NCBI RefSeq assembly: GCF_024199945.1
Contig: NZ_JANADP010000001.1
Coordinates: forward strand, 4,774,001-4,838,000
DNA length: 64,000 nucleotides
Direction: 5' to 3'
Origin: Bradyrhizobium sp. CCGUVB4N
Lineage (GTDB): Bacteria > Pseudomonadota > Alphaproteobacteria > Rhizobiales > Xanthobacteraceae
The notes under the pieces: model-generated
What the model was told of the DNA's origin: nothing
Database searches by the model: none
Seen by the model: the letters and a program-made list of their open reading frames with translations, nothing else
Part shown: positions 42,229-51,369 of the stretch, in pieces
How positions within the stretch are numbered: position 1 is the first letter of the stretch
Layout: the number at the start of each line of letters is the position of its first letter
Program-made: the position numbers and the translations under genes

Positions 42229-42303
42229 GGGGATTTCAGCGCCCAATGCCTAAACGGACGCCGCCAAGCGATAATATTCCGCTTGCGCGGCGTTGCGCTT
42301 TTT
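42229..42303 (+). ncRNA. Predicted small RNA, copy B of a two-copy family
   Basis: 5' GGGGATTTCAGCGCCC (42229-42244), a 13-base linker, then a hairpin with left arm ACGCCGC plus CAAGCG (42258-42270), a nine-base AT-rich loop, right arm CGCTTG, a bulged C, GCGGCGT (42280-42293), and TGCGCTTTTT. This is the copy A layout with different stem bases. About 75 nt. The rest of 42052-42779 contains no convincing protein gene. Confidence 0.65.
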
Positions 42304-42779
42304 GGGCTCAGCCCGAGGCGTACCAGCCCGCCGGAAACGGGATGAGCGGCCAGACCGGATAATTGTCGTTGGCAGCTCGCGTCGGTCTGTCGTGGGGGGG
42401 CCGGGCAACCGGTGTCGGGGGCGATGAAACCATCGCCAGAAGCAAATGCGCAAATTGCAAATTCATGATCATCGACCTGCAGTCAGTCGTTTGAAAAATT
42501 CAGTCCGAGTCTTGAAATCAACCAGATGAGCGTTTCGGAAACGGCGCACTCATTCTCAAATCGCGCATGTATCTTAGGAAAGATAGGCACCTGTTTCAAC
42601 CGGCAACGCGGGCTGTCCCCGGCAAGTAAGGGTTAATCGGTTAGGTTAAGCACGGGCCGTCGTTGCGGCCGTTGTGACGACTGGTATCAAACGCGTCCCG
42701 GCACGCGACGGCGCCGCCATCAGCGGCTCACACGAGGTCACATTCGTCGCGGCGTTTCGTTTCGCACGAGTTGTCCGCC

Positions 42780-42974
42780 ATGGCTTTCGATCTCACCTCC
42801 AAAACACCCCGCCAACGGTCGAACTGGGCCGAGATCTGGCACCTCTGGACCGTGATCGTGCCGCGCCGCTCGATCAACGGGCAGCTCGTCTACGGCAAGG
42901 TCTGGCGTCGTCACGACGGGCGCGACTGGATCTACAAGAAGTTCACCGAATATGATAGCGAGGCGGCTGCCTGA
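42780..42974 (+). CDS. Small hypothetical protein (64 aa)
   Basis: MAFDLTSKTPRQRSNWAEIW begins a Trp-rich soluble protein with IVPRRSINGQLVYGKVWRRH and an acidic tail. No family recognised; the composition suggests a genuine compact domain. Confidence 0.65.
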   Translation: MAFDLTSKTPRQRSNWAEIWHLWTVIVPRRSINGQLVYGKVWRRHDGRDWIYKKFTEYDSEAAA

Positions 42975-43023
42975 GCTTCCGCCGCCAAAGCTTCAACAGC
43001 CAAACCTTCAACAGCCAAGCGTC

Positions 43024-44202
43024 TCAGGCGGCCTTTGCGGTCGGGGTGGCCGCGGGCTTCGCCGGCGGCGGCTTCAGCGGCTTGTCCTGCCGTTTCGACC
43101 ACGAGATGTAATAGGCGACCGTCGTCATGATCGCGATGCCCGCGATGGAGACGAAGAGCTGCGCGAACAGCGAACCCGAGCTCATCGACAGCTCGAAATG
43201 GCCGACGAAGGACAGGAACACGCCGACGCAGAACACGGCGAGCGATTGCTGGCCGCAGACGATCACCGGATCGAAGATCTTCCACTCCAGCCCCGGCCAG
43301 TCCTTCGGCACGAAGCGGATCACCAGGATCACGATCACTGCGAAGTGGATGAAGCGGTAGGGCGCGAGGTTGGTCTTGTCGTTCGGATTGAACGTCGAGA
43401 ACAGCCATTCCGGGAACATGCCGCCGAAGGTGGGGAAGCGGCCGGCCATGGTCATCACCAGCGCAAACGCGAGATAGCCGAGACAGAGCCACAGCGTGAT
43501 CGGCGAGTTGATCAGCCACCCCGAGCGGCGCGCGCCGCCCATCGCACACCAGGCGCCGAACACGAACAGCACCTGCCAGCAATAGGGGTTGAAGTACCAC
43601 TGGCCGGCCGGATAGGCGCTCAGGTTCAGGCTGAAGTGACGCGCGGTCAGCCACAAGACGATGGAGAGCACCATCGTCAGGTCGGGCTTGCGCAGCATGA
43701 ACCACAGCACCGGCGGAAACAGGCCCATCAGCACGATGTAGAGCGGCAGCACGTCGAGATTGAGCGGCTTGAAGCGCAGGAACAGGCCCTGGCGCAGCGT
43801 CTCGGTGGCATTGTCGACGAGGCCGGCGACGTTGAACTCGTTGATCATCTCGGAATCGCCGAAGCGCAGCGCCAGATAGCTGATCGAGGCGATGTAGATC
43901 ACGAACAGGATGATGTGGGCGACGTAGAGCTGCCAGACCCGCTTGGTGAGGCGGGTGGCGCCGACGATGAAGCCGCGCTCCAACATCATGCGGGCATAGA
44001 CGAACGAGGCCGTATAGCCGGAGATGAAGACGAACAGGTCGGCCGCGTCCGAAAAGCCGTAGTTGCGCGTCGTGATCCAGTTCACGACATTGTCGGGGAT
44101 GTGGTCGAGGAAGATCGCCCAGTTGGCGATGCCGCGAAACAGGTCGAGCCTGAGGTCGCGGCCCTTCTCGGGCAGCGTGGCGTTGATGTTCAGAAAGGCC
44201 AT
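43024..44202 (-). CDS. opgC: OpgC-family membrane protein
   Basis: A 392-residue inner-membrane protein of the acyltransferase-3-like OpgC family, which adds succinyl groups to osmoregulated periplasmic glucans in other proteobacteria. It starts MAFLNINATLPEKGRDLRLD, then FRGIANWAIFLDHIP (the RxxxN/H-type acyltransferase start), YGFSDAADLFVFISGYTASF, and about ten helices; the C-terminus is Lys/Pro/Ala-rich. No glucan synthase is adjacent. The ATG at 44202 gives the family N-terminus. Confidence 0.88.
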   Translation of the reverse strand: MAFLNINATLPEKGRDLRLDLFRGIANWAIFLDHIPDNVVNWITTRNYGFSDAADLFVFISGYTASFVYARMMLERGFIVGATRLTKRVWQLYVAHIILFVIYIASISYLALRFGDSEMINEFNVAGLVDNATETLRQGLFLRFKPLNLDVLPLYIVLMGLFPPVLWFMLRKPDLTMVLSIVLWLTARHFSLNLSAYPAGQWYFNPYCWQVLFVFGAWCAMGGARRSGWLINSPITLWLCLGYLAFALVMTMAGRFPTFGGMFPEWLFSTFNPNDKTNLAPYRFIHFAVIVILVIRFVPKDWPGLEWKIFDPVIVCGQQSLAVFCVGVFLSFVGHFELSMSSGSLFAQLFVSIAGIAIMTTVAYYISWSKRQDKPLKPPPAKPAATPTAKAA

Positions 44203-44472
44203 GCGACGGGAGCTTTCGAAGGGGACGGATACGCTGATGTCGGCGCGGCAGATGTTGTCAAGGCTTGGCCGCCGGGCGGGATTCCCGGGCGGTCGGCGGG
44301 TACGCAATTGTCACAGTGCAGCATAATGACTATACCCGTCGGTGAGGGACCCGGGGGCCCGGAATCACCGATCAGTTCCCGAAAGGTGTCTCTATACTAT
44401 GCCCGCGGTTTCCACCAATCGCTACCGTGACGCATTAAAATCGAACGAAAAGACGAAGAGGCCGGACCGCCG

Positions 44473-44778
44473 ATGACCGCACGCATTTTCAAGCCCGCCA
44501 AGAACGCGATGCAATCCGGCCGGTCCAAGACCAAGGAATGGCAGCTCGATTACGAGCCGGAGCAGCCGCGCGCGGTCGAGCCGCTGATGGGCTGGACCTC
44601 GTCCGGCGACATGAAGCAGCAGATCACGCTGCGCTTCCACACCAAGGACGAGGCGGTCGCCTATTGCGAGCGCAAGGGCATTGCCTACCAGGTGATCGAG
44701 CCGAAGGAATCGCTGCACCGCCAGGTCGCCTACGCCGACAATTTCTCCTTCCGACGCGGCGAGCCCTGGACGCACTGA
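44473..44778 (+). CDS. NADH dehydrogenase accessory subunit (NDUFS4-like, ETC complex I)
   Basis: A 101-residue protein matching the alphaproteobacterial homologue of mitochondrial NDUFS4: MTARIFKPAKNAMQSGRSKT, WQLDYEPEQPRAVEPLMGWT, SGDMKQQITLRFHTKDEAVA, and FSFRRGEPWTH. It sits at the matrix-arm side of complex I. The gene is far from a nuo operon here, as is usual. Confidence 0.93.
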   Translation: MTARIFKPAKNAMQSGRSKTKEWQLDYEPEQPRAVEPLMGWTSSGDMKQQITLRFHTKDEAVAYCERKGIAYQVIEPKESLHRQVAYADNFSFRRGEPWTH

Positions 44779-44875
44779 GAGGCGGCGGCTTCGGCCGCCT
44801 CCGCGGGGAGCCCTTGGCACCCCTTCCGCCGCGTGCTTCGCTGGTTCGCATGACGGGACCATGACGGGGTGGGGG

Positions 44876-45370
44876 ATGGCGGGGCGTGACCAGCTCGACA
44901 GCGTCGATCTGAAGATCTTATCCGAGCTGCAGCAGGACGGGCGGGTTCGCAACAACGAGCTGGCGCTGCGCGTCGGCGTGTCCGCGCCGAACTGCCTGCG
45001 GCGGCTCAAATCGCTGTTCAGCCGCGGCGTGATCCGCGCGGTGCGCGCGGTCATCGACGAGCGGCTGCTCGGCTATGAGGTGGTGTCGTTCGTGTCGATC
45101 CAGCTCGGCAGCCAGGCCCAGCCGGTGCTGGAGGCGTTCGAGGGATCGATATCAGCGATCCCGCGCATCCAGCAGTGCTGGCGCATTTCCGGCGACACCG
45201 ACTATCTCCTCAAATGCGTGGCGCCGAGCGTCGAGAGCATGCGCCAGCAGCTGCTGCATTTCGCCGCCATGCCGAACGTGAAGAACGTGCGCAGCTTTCC
45301 CGTGCTGGGCGTCGCCAAGGACGTGCCGCTGCCGGTGGAGGAGATCGCGGCTGCGGCGCCGGCAGGATAG
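44876..45370 (+). CDS. Lrp/AsnC-family transcriptional regulator
   Basis: A 164-residue regulator: N-terminal winged HTH (LDSVDLKILSELQQDGRVRN, GVSAPNCLRRLKSL) and a C-terminal RAM ligand domain (VVSFVSIQLG, ISGDTDYLLKCVAPS). The ATG at 44876 follows GGGGTGGGGG; one five codons upstream is less well placed. The ligand is probably an amino acid. It is next to, but not obviously operonic with, the AraC gene for leucine catabolism. Confidence 0.92.
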   Translation: MAGRDQLDSVDLKILSELQQDGRVRNNELALRVGVSAPNCLRRLKSLFSRGVIRAVRAVIDERLLGYEVVSFVSIQLGSQAQPVLEAFEGSISAIPRIQQCWRISGDTDYLLKCVAPSVESMRQQLLHFAAMPNVKNVRSFPVLGVAKDVPLPVEEIAAAAPAG

Positions 45371-45380
45371 CTGCCGCGTT

Positions 45381-46418
45381 TCAGCGATACCGGCCGCGAA
45401 ACTCGCGCGGGCTGGCACCGGTCCAGGTGCGGAAAGCCCGCGAAAAGCTCTTTTCGTTGCGGAAGCCGGCGATCTCCGCGATCCGCTTGATCGGGGTGCG
45501 GCCGCGCATCAGCTCCTGCTTGGCGAGTTCGAGCTTTGCTTCCTCCTTGAGGTCGCGCAGCGAGGTGGCTTCCTCGCGCAGGCGACGGTGCATGGTGCGG
45601 GTGGAGAGCGCGAGCTCGCTTGCGACATCTTCCGCGCCCAGAATGCGGCCGCGCGCCTCGCGCAGCACGCGCCGGACACGCTCGACCAGGAGCCGGTCGC
45701 GGCGATAGGGCCGATAGGGCAGCACGGTCAGCCGCAACGCACCCTTGAGCATGCTGTCGAGATCGGCCGCATTGCGGGTCAGCGGCAGCGAGAGATAATG
45801 CCTGTCGAAGACGATGCTGGCGCGGTCCGCGCCGAAGCGGACGGTCTTGCAGAAGATGGTCGGATAGACCGAGACATGGTCGGGCTCGGCATAGGGGAAT
45901 TCCGCCGCGCGCAGCGCGATCGTGGAATCGATCGCCCAGCAGGAGAAGCCGAGCACGTAGCGGAGCAGGGTGACGAGGCAGAACTCACGCAATGCGCCGA
46001 GCTCGTGCTGCTCGCGGATCGAGATGGTCGCCGTCTCTTCGGCGACCGAGAGCTCGAACAGCACGTCCTCGGTCAGCAGGCGATGATGCCGGCACCAGCG
46101 CTTGAGCGCGACCTCGAGATTGGGCGCGGTGATCGAGGCGCGGCACAGCATGCCGTAAGTGCCGAAAGGGAGCCGGCGCGAGAACCAGCCGAGTGCCTCG
46201 TCATCGAGCTCACGCATGGCATGGCCAGCCAGCGCCTCGAACTGGGCGGCCGTCACCCGCCCATCCCCGGATTTGACGAGGTCGGGGAGAACCTGCCCCT
46301 TGCTCAACGCCTCGGCCGGGTCCCGCCCATAGCGGGCATAGGCCGCAACCACGCCGCGCACGAAGGCGGCGGGGGTCATGGCGCGGCGGGGCGTGGCGGT
46401 TGCGGCCTGAAAGGGCAT
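45381..46418 (-). CDS. AraC-family regulator (arabinose-binding-like domain)
   Basis: A 345-residue regulator of the PF12625-type: a long N-terminal ligand domain (FVRGVVAAYARYGRDPAEAL, GTYGMLCRASITAPNLEVAL, HYLSLPLTRNAADLD) and a C-terminal HTH_18 (EDVASELALSTRTMHRRLRE, IAGFRNEKSFSRAFRTWTG). It is divergent from the leucine-catabolism operon starting at 46534 and is the likely local regulator; in some bacteria that role belongs to the MerR-type LiuR, which is not seen here. Confidence 0.9.
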   Translation of the reverse strand: MPFQAATATPRRAMTPAAFVRGVVAAYARYGRDPAEALSKGQVLPDLVKSGDGRVTAAQFEALAGHAMRELDDEALGWFSRRLPFGTYGMLCRASITAPNLEVALKRWCRHHRLLTEDVLFELSVAEETATISIREQHELGALREFCLVTLLRYVLGFSCWAIDSTIALRAAEFPYAEPDHVSVYPTIFCKTVRFGADRASIVFDRHYLSLPLTRNAADLDSMLKGALRLTVLPYRPYRRDRLLVERVRRVLREARGRILGAEDVASELALSTRTMHRRLREEATSLRDLKEEAKLELAKQELMRGRTPIKRIAEIAGFRNEKSFSRAFRTWTGASPREFRGRYR

Positions 46419-46533
46419 GGACGATCCTTTGGAAAATCCTCGCCAAACTTGGCGGAAAATGCAACCTTTTCGACCGCCACGGCGCCCGGGCGGGGGTAGG
46501 TTCGGGGCCGATAAGAATCTTGGAGGACTCGCC

Positions 46534-47706
46534 TTGAACATCCCGAGCATCGACTTCGATCTGGGCGAAGACATCAGCATGCTGCGCGACACCGTGCGCG
46601 CCTTTGTGGAAGCAGAGGTGGCGCCGCGCGCGGTCGAGGTCGAAAAGGCAAACCTGTTTCCGGCCGACCTCTGGAAGCGGTTTGGCGACCTCGGCCTGCT
46701 CGGCATGACCGCGCCGGAGCAATATGGCGGCTCCAACATGGGCTATCTCGCCCATGTCGTCGCCATGGAGGAGATTTCGCGCGGCTCTGCCGCCGTTGGC
46801 TTGTCTTACGGCGCGCACTCCAATCTCTGCGTCAACCAGATCCGCCGCAACGGCAATGATGCGCAGCGCGAGCGCTATCTGCCGAAACTGATCTCCGGCG
46901 AGTTCGTCGGCGCGCTCGCGATGTCCGAGCCCGGCGCCGGCTCCGACGTCGTCTCGATGAAGCTGCGCGCCGACAAGCGCGGCGACCGCTATGTGCTCAA
47001 CGGCTCGAAGATGTGGATCACCAATGGCGGCGATGCCGACGTGCTGGTGGTCTACGCCAAGACCGATCCGGAGGCCGGCCCGCGCGGCATGACCGCCTTC
47101 CTGATCGAGAAAGGCTTCAAGGGTTTCACCCATGGCCAGCATCTCGACAAGCTCGGCATGCGCGGCTCCAACACCTATCCGCTGTTCTTCGACGATTGCG
47201 AGGTGCCGGCGGAGAACGTGCTCGGCAATGTGGGCGAGGGCGTCAAGGTTCTGATGTCCGGCCTCGATTACGAGCGCGCGGTGCTCTCCGGCGGCCCGCT
47301 CGGGATCATGGCGGCCTGCATGGACGCGGTGGTGCCCTACATGCACGAACGAAAGCAGTTCGGCCAGCCGATCGGCGATTTCCAGCTGATGCAGGGCAAG
47401 CTCGCCGACATGTATTCGACCTGGCAGGCGACGCGCGCCTATGTCTACGCCGTGGGCAAGGCCTGTGACCGCGCCAACCACGCGCGTACGCTGCGCAAGG
47501 ACGCTGCGGCCGCGATCCTGTATTCGGCCGAGAAGGCGACGTGGATGGCGGGCGAAGCGATCCAGGCGCTCGGCGGCGTCGGCTATACGTCCGAGTTTCC
47601 GGTCGGCCGGCTCTGGCGCGACGCCAAGCTCTACGAGATCGGCGCGGGCACCTCCGAAGTGCGCCGCATGCTGATCGGCCGTGAGCTGATGGCGGAAACC
47701 ACCTAA
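46534..47706 (+). CDS. ivd: Isovaleryl-CoA dehydrogenase
   Basis: FAD flavoenzyme that oxidises isovaleryl-CoA in leucine catabolism. The 390-residue product has the acyl-CoA dehydrogenase signatures ALAMSEPGAGSDVVSMK and GGVGYTSEFPVGRLWRDAK, with the catalytic base region LDYERAVL typical of IVD. The TTG start at 46534 directly follows TGGAGGACTC; earlier in-frame ATGs lie in sequence unlike the family. First gene of the operon ivd-mccB-mccA-hmgL. No acetyl-CoA or ETF gene is included. Confidence 0.95.
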   Translation: MNIPSIDFDLGEDISMLRDTVRAFVEAEVAPRAVEVEKANLFPADLWKRFGDLGLLGMTAPEQYGGSNMGYLAHVVAMEEISRGSAAVGLSYGAHSNLCVNQIRRNGNDAQRERYLPKLISGEFVGALAMSEPGAGSDVVSMKLRADKRGDRYVLNGSKMWITNGGDADVLVVYAKTDPEAGPRGMTAFLIEKGFKGFTHGQHLDKLGMRGSNTYPLFFDDCEVPAENVLGNVGEGVKVLMSGLDYERAVLSGGPLGIMAACMDAVVPYMHERKQFGQPIGDFQLMQGKLADMYSTWQATRAYVYAVGKACDRANHARTLRKDAAAAILYSAEKATWMAGEAIQALGGVGYTSEFPVGRLWRDAKLYEIGAGTSEVRRMLIGRELMAETT

Positions 47707-47743
47707 ACCCTTCGTAATTACGTCACCAGAAACGCGGGACCTC

Positions 47744-49348
47744 ATGCCGCTCCATTCCAGCATCGATCCATCCTCATCCGATTTTGCGCGCAATGCGGAG
47801 GCCATGCGCGGCCTCGTCGCGGACTTGCGCGAAAAACTCAGCCAGGTCGCCGGTGGCGGCGGCGAGGCCTCGCGCAACCGCCACACGTCGCGCGGCAAGA
47901 TGCTGGCGCGCGAGCGCGTCGATCTGCTGGTCGATCCCGGGACCTCGTTCCTGGAGCTGTCGCCGCTCGCGGCCCACGGCCTCTATGGCGGCGACGTGCA
48001 TTCGGCAAGCATCGTCACCGGCGTGGGGCGTATCTCGGGCCGCGAATGCGTGATCGTCGCCAACGATGCCACCATCAAGGGCGGCACTTACTACCCGATG
48101 ACCGTGAAGAAGCATCTGCGCGCGCAGGACATCGCGCGGCAGAACAATCTACCTTGTGTCTACATGGTCGATTCCGGCGGCGCCTTCCTGCCGCTGCAGG
48201 ACGAGATCTTTCCGGACGAGCGCCACTTTGGCCGCATCTTCTACAACCAGGCGCAGATGTCGTCCCAGGGTATTCCGCAGATCGCGATCGTGATGGGCTC
48301 CTGCACGGCCGGCGGCGCCTATGTCCCGGCGATGTCGGACGAGAGCATCATCGTGCGCAACCAAGGCACCATCTTCCTCGGCGGCCCGCCGCTGGTGAAG
48401 GCCGCGACCGGCGAGGTCGTGAGCGCCGAGGAACTCGGCGGCGCCGACGTGCATTCGCGGCAGTCCGGCGTGACCGATCATTACGCCCAGAACGATGCAC
48501 ATGCGATCGGCATCGCCCGACGCATCGTCGGCACGCTGAAGCCATCCGCGCGGCCGAACCTGAACATGCATCCGCCGCGCGATCCGCTGTTCGCGGCCGA
48601 GGAGATCTACGGCGTGGTGCCCGTGGACGGCCGCAAGCCGTTCGACGTGCGCGACATCATTGCGCGCGTGGTCGACGGTTCCGAGTTCGACGAGTTCAAG
48701 AAGCTCTACGGCACCACGCTGGTGTGCGGCTTCGCCCACATCTGGGGCTATCCGGTCGGCATCATCGCCAACAACGGCATTCTCTTCAGCGAGAGCTCGC
48801 TGAAGGGTGCCCATTTCATCGAGCTGTGCTGCCAGCGCGGCATTCCCTTGGTGTTTTTGCAGAACATCACCGGCTTCATGGTCGGCAAGAAATACGAGGC
48901 CGGCGGCATCGCGCGCGACGGCGCCAAGCTGGTGACGGCGGTTGCGACCGCCTCGGTGCCGAAATTCACCGTGGTGATCGGCGGCTCCTACGGCGCCGGC
49001 AATTACGGCATGTGCGGCCGCGCCTACGCGCCGCGCTTCCTCTGGATGTGGCCAAACGCGCGCATCTCGGTGATGGGGGGCGAGCAGGCCTCGATGGTGC
49101 TGAGCCAGGTCCGCCGCGACAACATCGAGGCCAAGGGCGATAGCTGGTCGAAGCAGGAGGAAGACAAATTCCGCGAGCCGATCCGCGCGCAATATGAGAG
49201 CCAGGGGCACCCTTATTATGCGACCGCGCGTCTGTGGGACGACGGCGTGATTGATCCAGCCGACACGCGGCTCGTGCTCGGCCTCGGCCTCTCGGCGGCG
49301 TCGAACGCGCCGATCGAACCGACGAAATTCGGCCTGTTCAGGATGTGA
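47744..49348 (+). CDS. mccB: Methylcrotonyl-CoA carboxylase beta subunit
   Basis: Carboxyltransferase subunit that transfers CO2 from biotin to 3-methylcrotonyl-CoA. The 534-residue product has the crotonase-like fold of acyl-CoA carboxylases: RGKMLARERVDLLVDPGTSF, DSGGAFLPLQDEIFPDERHF, GSCTAGGAYVPAMSDE, FLGGPPLVKAATGEVVSAEE. It lies 37 bases after ivd and just before the biotin-containing subunit. Confidence 0.95.
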   Translation: MPLHSSIDPSSSDFARNAEAMRGLVADLREKLSQVAGGGGEASRNRHTSRGKMLARERVDLLVDPGTSFLELSPLAAHGLYGGDVHSASIVTGVGRISGRECVIVANDATIKGGTYYPMTVKKHLRAQDIARQNNLPCVYMVDSGGAFLPLQDEIFPDERHFGRIFYNQAQMSSQGIPQIAIVMGSCTAGGAYVPAMSDESIIVRNQGTIFLGGPPLVKAATGEVVSAEELGGADVHSRQSGVTDHYAQNDAHAIGIARRIVGTLKPSARPNLNMHPPRDPLFAAEEIYGVVPVDGRKPFDVRDIIARVVDGSEFDEFKKLYGTTLVCGFAHIWGYPVGIIANNGILFSESSLKGAHFIELCCQRGIPLVFLQNITGFMVGKKYEAGGIARDGAKLVTAVATASVPKFTVVIGGSYGAGNYGMCGRAYAPRFLWMWPNARISVMGGEQASMVLSQVRRDNIEAKGDSWSKQEEDKFREPIRAQYESQGHPYYATARLWDDGVIDPADTRLVLGLGLSAASNAPIEPTKFGLFRM

Positions 49349-49352
49349 TGCG

Positions 49353-51368
49353 ATGGACCGCTCAAAGCTCTACCGCCGTTTTCGCACGCTCCTGATCGCC
49401 AACCGCGGCGAGATCGCCTGCCGCGTCATCCGCACCGCGCGTGCCATGGGCCTGCGCACGGTCGCGGTCTATTCCGAGGCCGACCGCGACGCGATGCATG
49501 TCGCGCTTGCGGATGAGGCCGTGCTGCTTGGTCCCGCACGGGCCCGCGACAGCTATCTCAATGTCGAGCGGCTGATCGAGGCCGCGCGCAAGACCGGCGC
49601 CGAGGCCGTGCACCCCGGCTACGGCTTCCTGTCGGAGAATGCCGAATTCGCGCAAGCCTGCCTCGATGCAGGGCTCGTTTTCGTCGGGCCCACGGCCGAG
49701 ATGATGATGGCGATGGGCTCGAAGTCCGGCTCCAAGGCGCTGATGGAGAAGGCCGGCGTGCCGCTGGTGCCCGGCTATCACGGCGACGCACAGGACGATG
49801 CGACGCTGGCGAAGGCGGCCGAGAAGGTCGGTTTCCCGATCCTGGTGAAGGCGTCGGCTGGCGGCGGCGGCCGCGGCATGCGCATCGTGCGCTCGGCGGC
49901 GGAGCTTGGGCCGGCGATCGTCAGCGCCAAGCGCGAGGCCAAGGCCGCGTTCGGCGACGACCGCATGCTGATCGAAAAATATGTCGACAATCCCAGGCAT
50001 ATCGAGGTGCAGATCATCGGCGACAGCCACGGCAATCTGCTGTCGCTGTTCGAGCGCGAATGCACCTTGCAGCGCCGGCACCAGAAGGTGATCGAGGAAG
50101 CGCCGTCGCCGACGCTCAATCCTGCGCAGCGCGAAACGGTCTGTGCCGCCGCGCGAAAGGCGGCGGGCGCGGTGAGTTACGTGGGCGCCGGGACCATCGA
50201 GTTCGTCTCCGACGGCAAGGACGTGTTCTTCATCGAGATGAACACGCGTCTCCAGGTCGAGCACCCCGTGACCGAGCTGATATCAGGGGTCGACCTCGTC
50301 GAATGGCAGCTGCGCGTCGCTTTCGGCGAGGCGCTGCCGCTGAAGCAGGACGAGATCAAGCTCAACGGCCACGCCATCGAAGCGCGCGTCTATGCCGAGA
50401 ACCCGACCAAGAACTTCATGCCGTCGGTTGGTAGGATCTCGACCTGGCGGTTGCCCGCGGAGACCGGCGGCTTGCGCATCGACGCCGGCTATCGCGAGGG
50501 CGATACGGTCTCGCCGTATTACGACGCCATGCTCGCAAAGATGATCGCGTGGGCGCCGACGCGCGATGTTGCGATCGACCGGCTCAATCGTGGTCTGGAA
50601 GAGTCGGACGTCCGCGGCATCGTCACCAACATCCCGTTCCTGTCGGCGCTGATCACGCATCCGAAGGTGCGGGCCAATGCGATCGACACCGGATTCATCG
50701 AGCGTGAGTTGGCCGTCCTGACATCGGCGACACCGGCGCCCGGCGAGCTCGAGCTCTGTGCCGCAGTTGCCGCGATCGTCAATGACGAGCGGCAAGCGAC
50801 GCAAAGTGAAGCCAATTCGCCTTTGAATTCTCCTTGGCAGACCTTCGGCTGGATGCCGGTCGGCCGGCGCCAGCGCAGCTTTGCCTTCCGTGTCGGCCAT
50901 GGGACCGAGCAGAAGATCAGTCTGAACTACGGCAGCGGACCATCGACGCTGGTGATCGGCGAGCGCGAGCTGGCGTTCACGGTTGCGCCGAAGGATGGCG
51001 GATTCGACCTGACGCTCGACGGCGTGAAATCCTCCGTCGCAGCCGTTATCGACGGCCATGAGCTGTACCTGCGTACGCGCAACGGCCGCTTCGACCTGCA
51101 CTGGGTCGACCCGTTCGGCGGCGAGAGCGAGGAGCAGACCGGTGCGGACAAGATCGCGGCCCCGTTGCCGGGCACGGTCGTCGCCGTGCTGGCCGAGGAG
51201 GGCGCGAAGCTCGAGAAGGGCGCGCCGATCCTGACACTGGAAGTCATGAAAATGGAGCAGACGCTGCGCGCGCCCTATGCCGGCGTGCTGAAGTCGATCA
51301 AGTGCAAGGTCGGCGACATCGTCCAGGAAGGCGTCGAGCTCGCCGTGGTCGAGCCTTCTGAGGAGTGA
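49353..51368 (+). CDS. mccA: Methylcrotonyl-CoA carboxylase alpha subunit (biotin carboxylase/BCCP)
   Basis: The 671-residue subunit carries the biotin carboxylase ATP-grasp domain (IANRGEIACRVIRTARAMG, KASAGGGGRGMRIV, EMNTRLQVEHPVTE), a central BT-type linker, and the biotinyl domain at the C-terminus with LEVMKMEQ, where Lys633 is the expected biotin site (EVMKM instead of the common EAMKM). The ATG at 49353 is 4 bases after the mccB stop. Its 3' end is one base before hmgL. Confidence 0.95.
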   Translation: MDRSKLYRRFRTLLIANRGEIACRVIRTARAMGLRTVAVYSEADRDAMHVALADEAVLLGPARARDSYLNVERLIEAARKTGAEAVHPGYGFLSENAEFAQACLDAGLVFVGPTAEMMMAMGSKSGSKALMEKAGVPLVPGYHGDAQDDATLAKAAEKVGFPILVKASAGGGGRGMRIVRSAAELGPAIVSAKREAKAAFGDDRMLIEKYVDNPRHIEVQIIGDSHGNLLSLFERECTLQRRHQKVIEEAPSPTLNPAQRETVCAAARKAAGAVSYVGAGTIEFVSDGKDVFFIEMNTRLQVEHPVTELISGVDLVEWQLRVAFGEALPLKQDEIKLNGHAIEARVYAENPTKNFMPSVGRISTWRLPAETGGLRIDAGYREGDTVSPYYDAMLAKMIAWAPTRDVAIDRLNRGLEESDVRGIVTNIPFLSALITHPKVRANAIDTGFIERELAVLTSATPAPGELELCAAVAAIVNDERQATQSEANSPLNSPWQTFGWMPVGRRQRSFAFRVGHGTEQKISLNYGSGPSTLVIGERELAFTVAPKDGGFDLTLDGVKSSVAAVIDGHELYLRTRNGRFDLHWVDPFGGESEEQTGADKIAAPLPGTVVAVLAEEGAKLEKGAPILTLEVMKMEQTLRAPYAGVLKSIKCKVGDIVQEGVELAVVEPSEE

Positions 51369-51369
51369 C

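Noticed and set aside
49353..51368. Propionyl-CoA or acetyl-CoA carboxylase as the identity of the biotin subunit
   Set aside because: Operon context with isovaleryl-CoA dehydrogenase, the matching beta subunit and HMG-CoA lyase fits methylcrotonyl-CoA carboxylase best.
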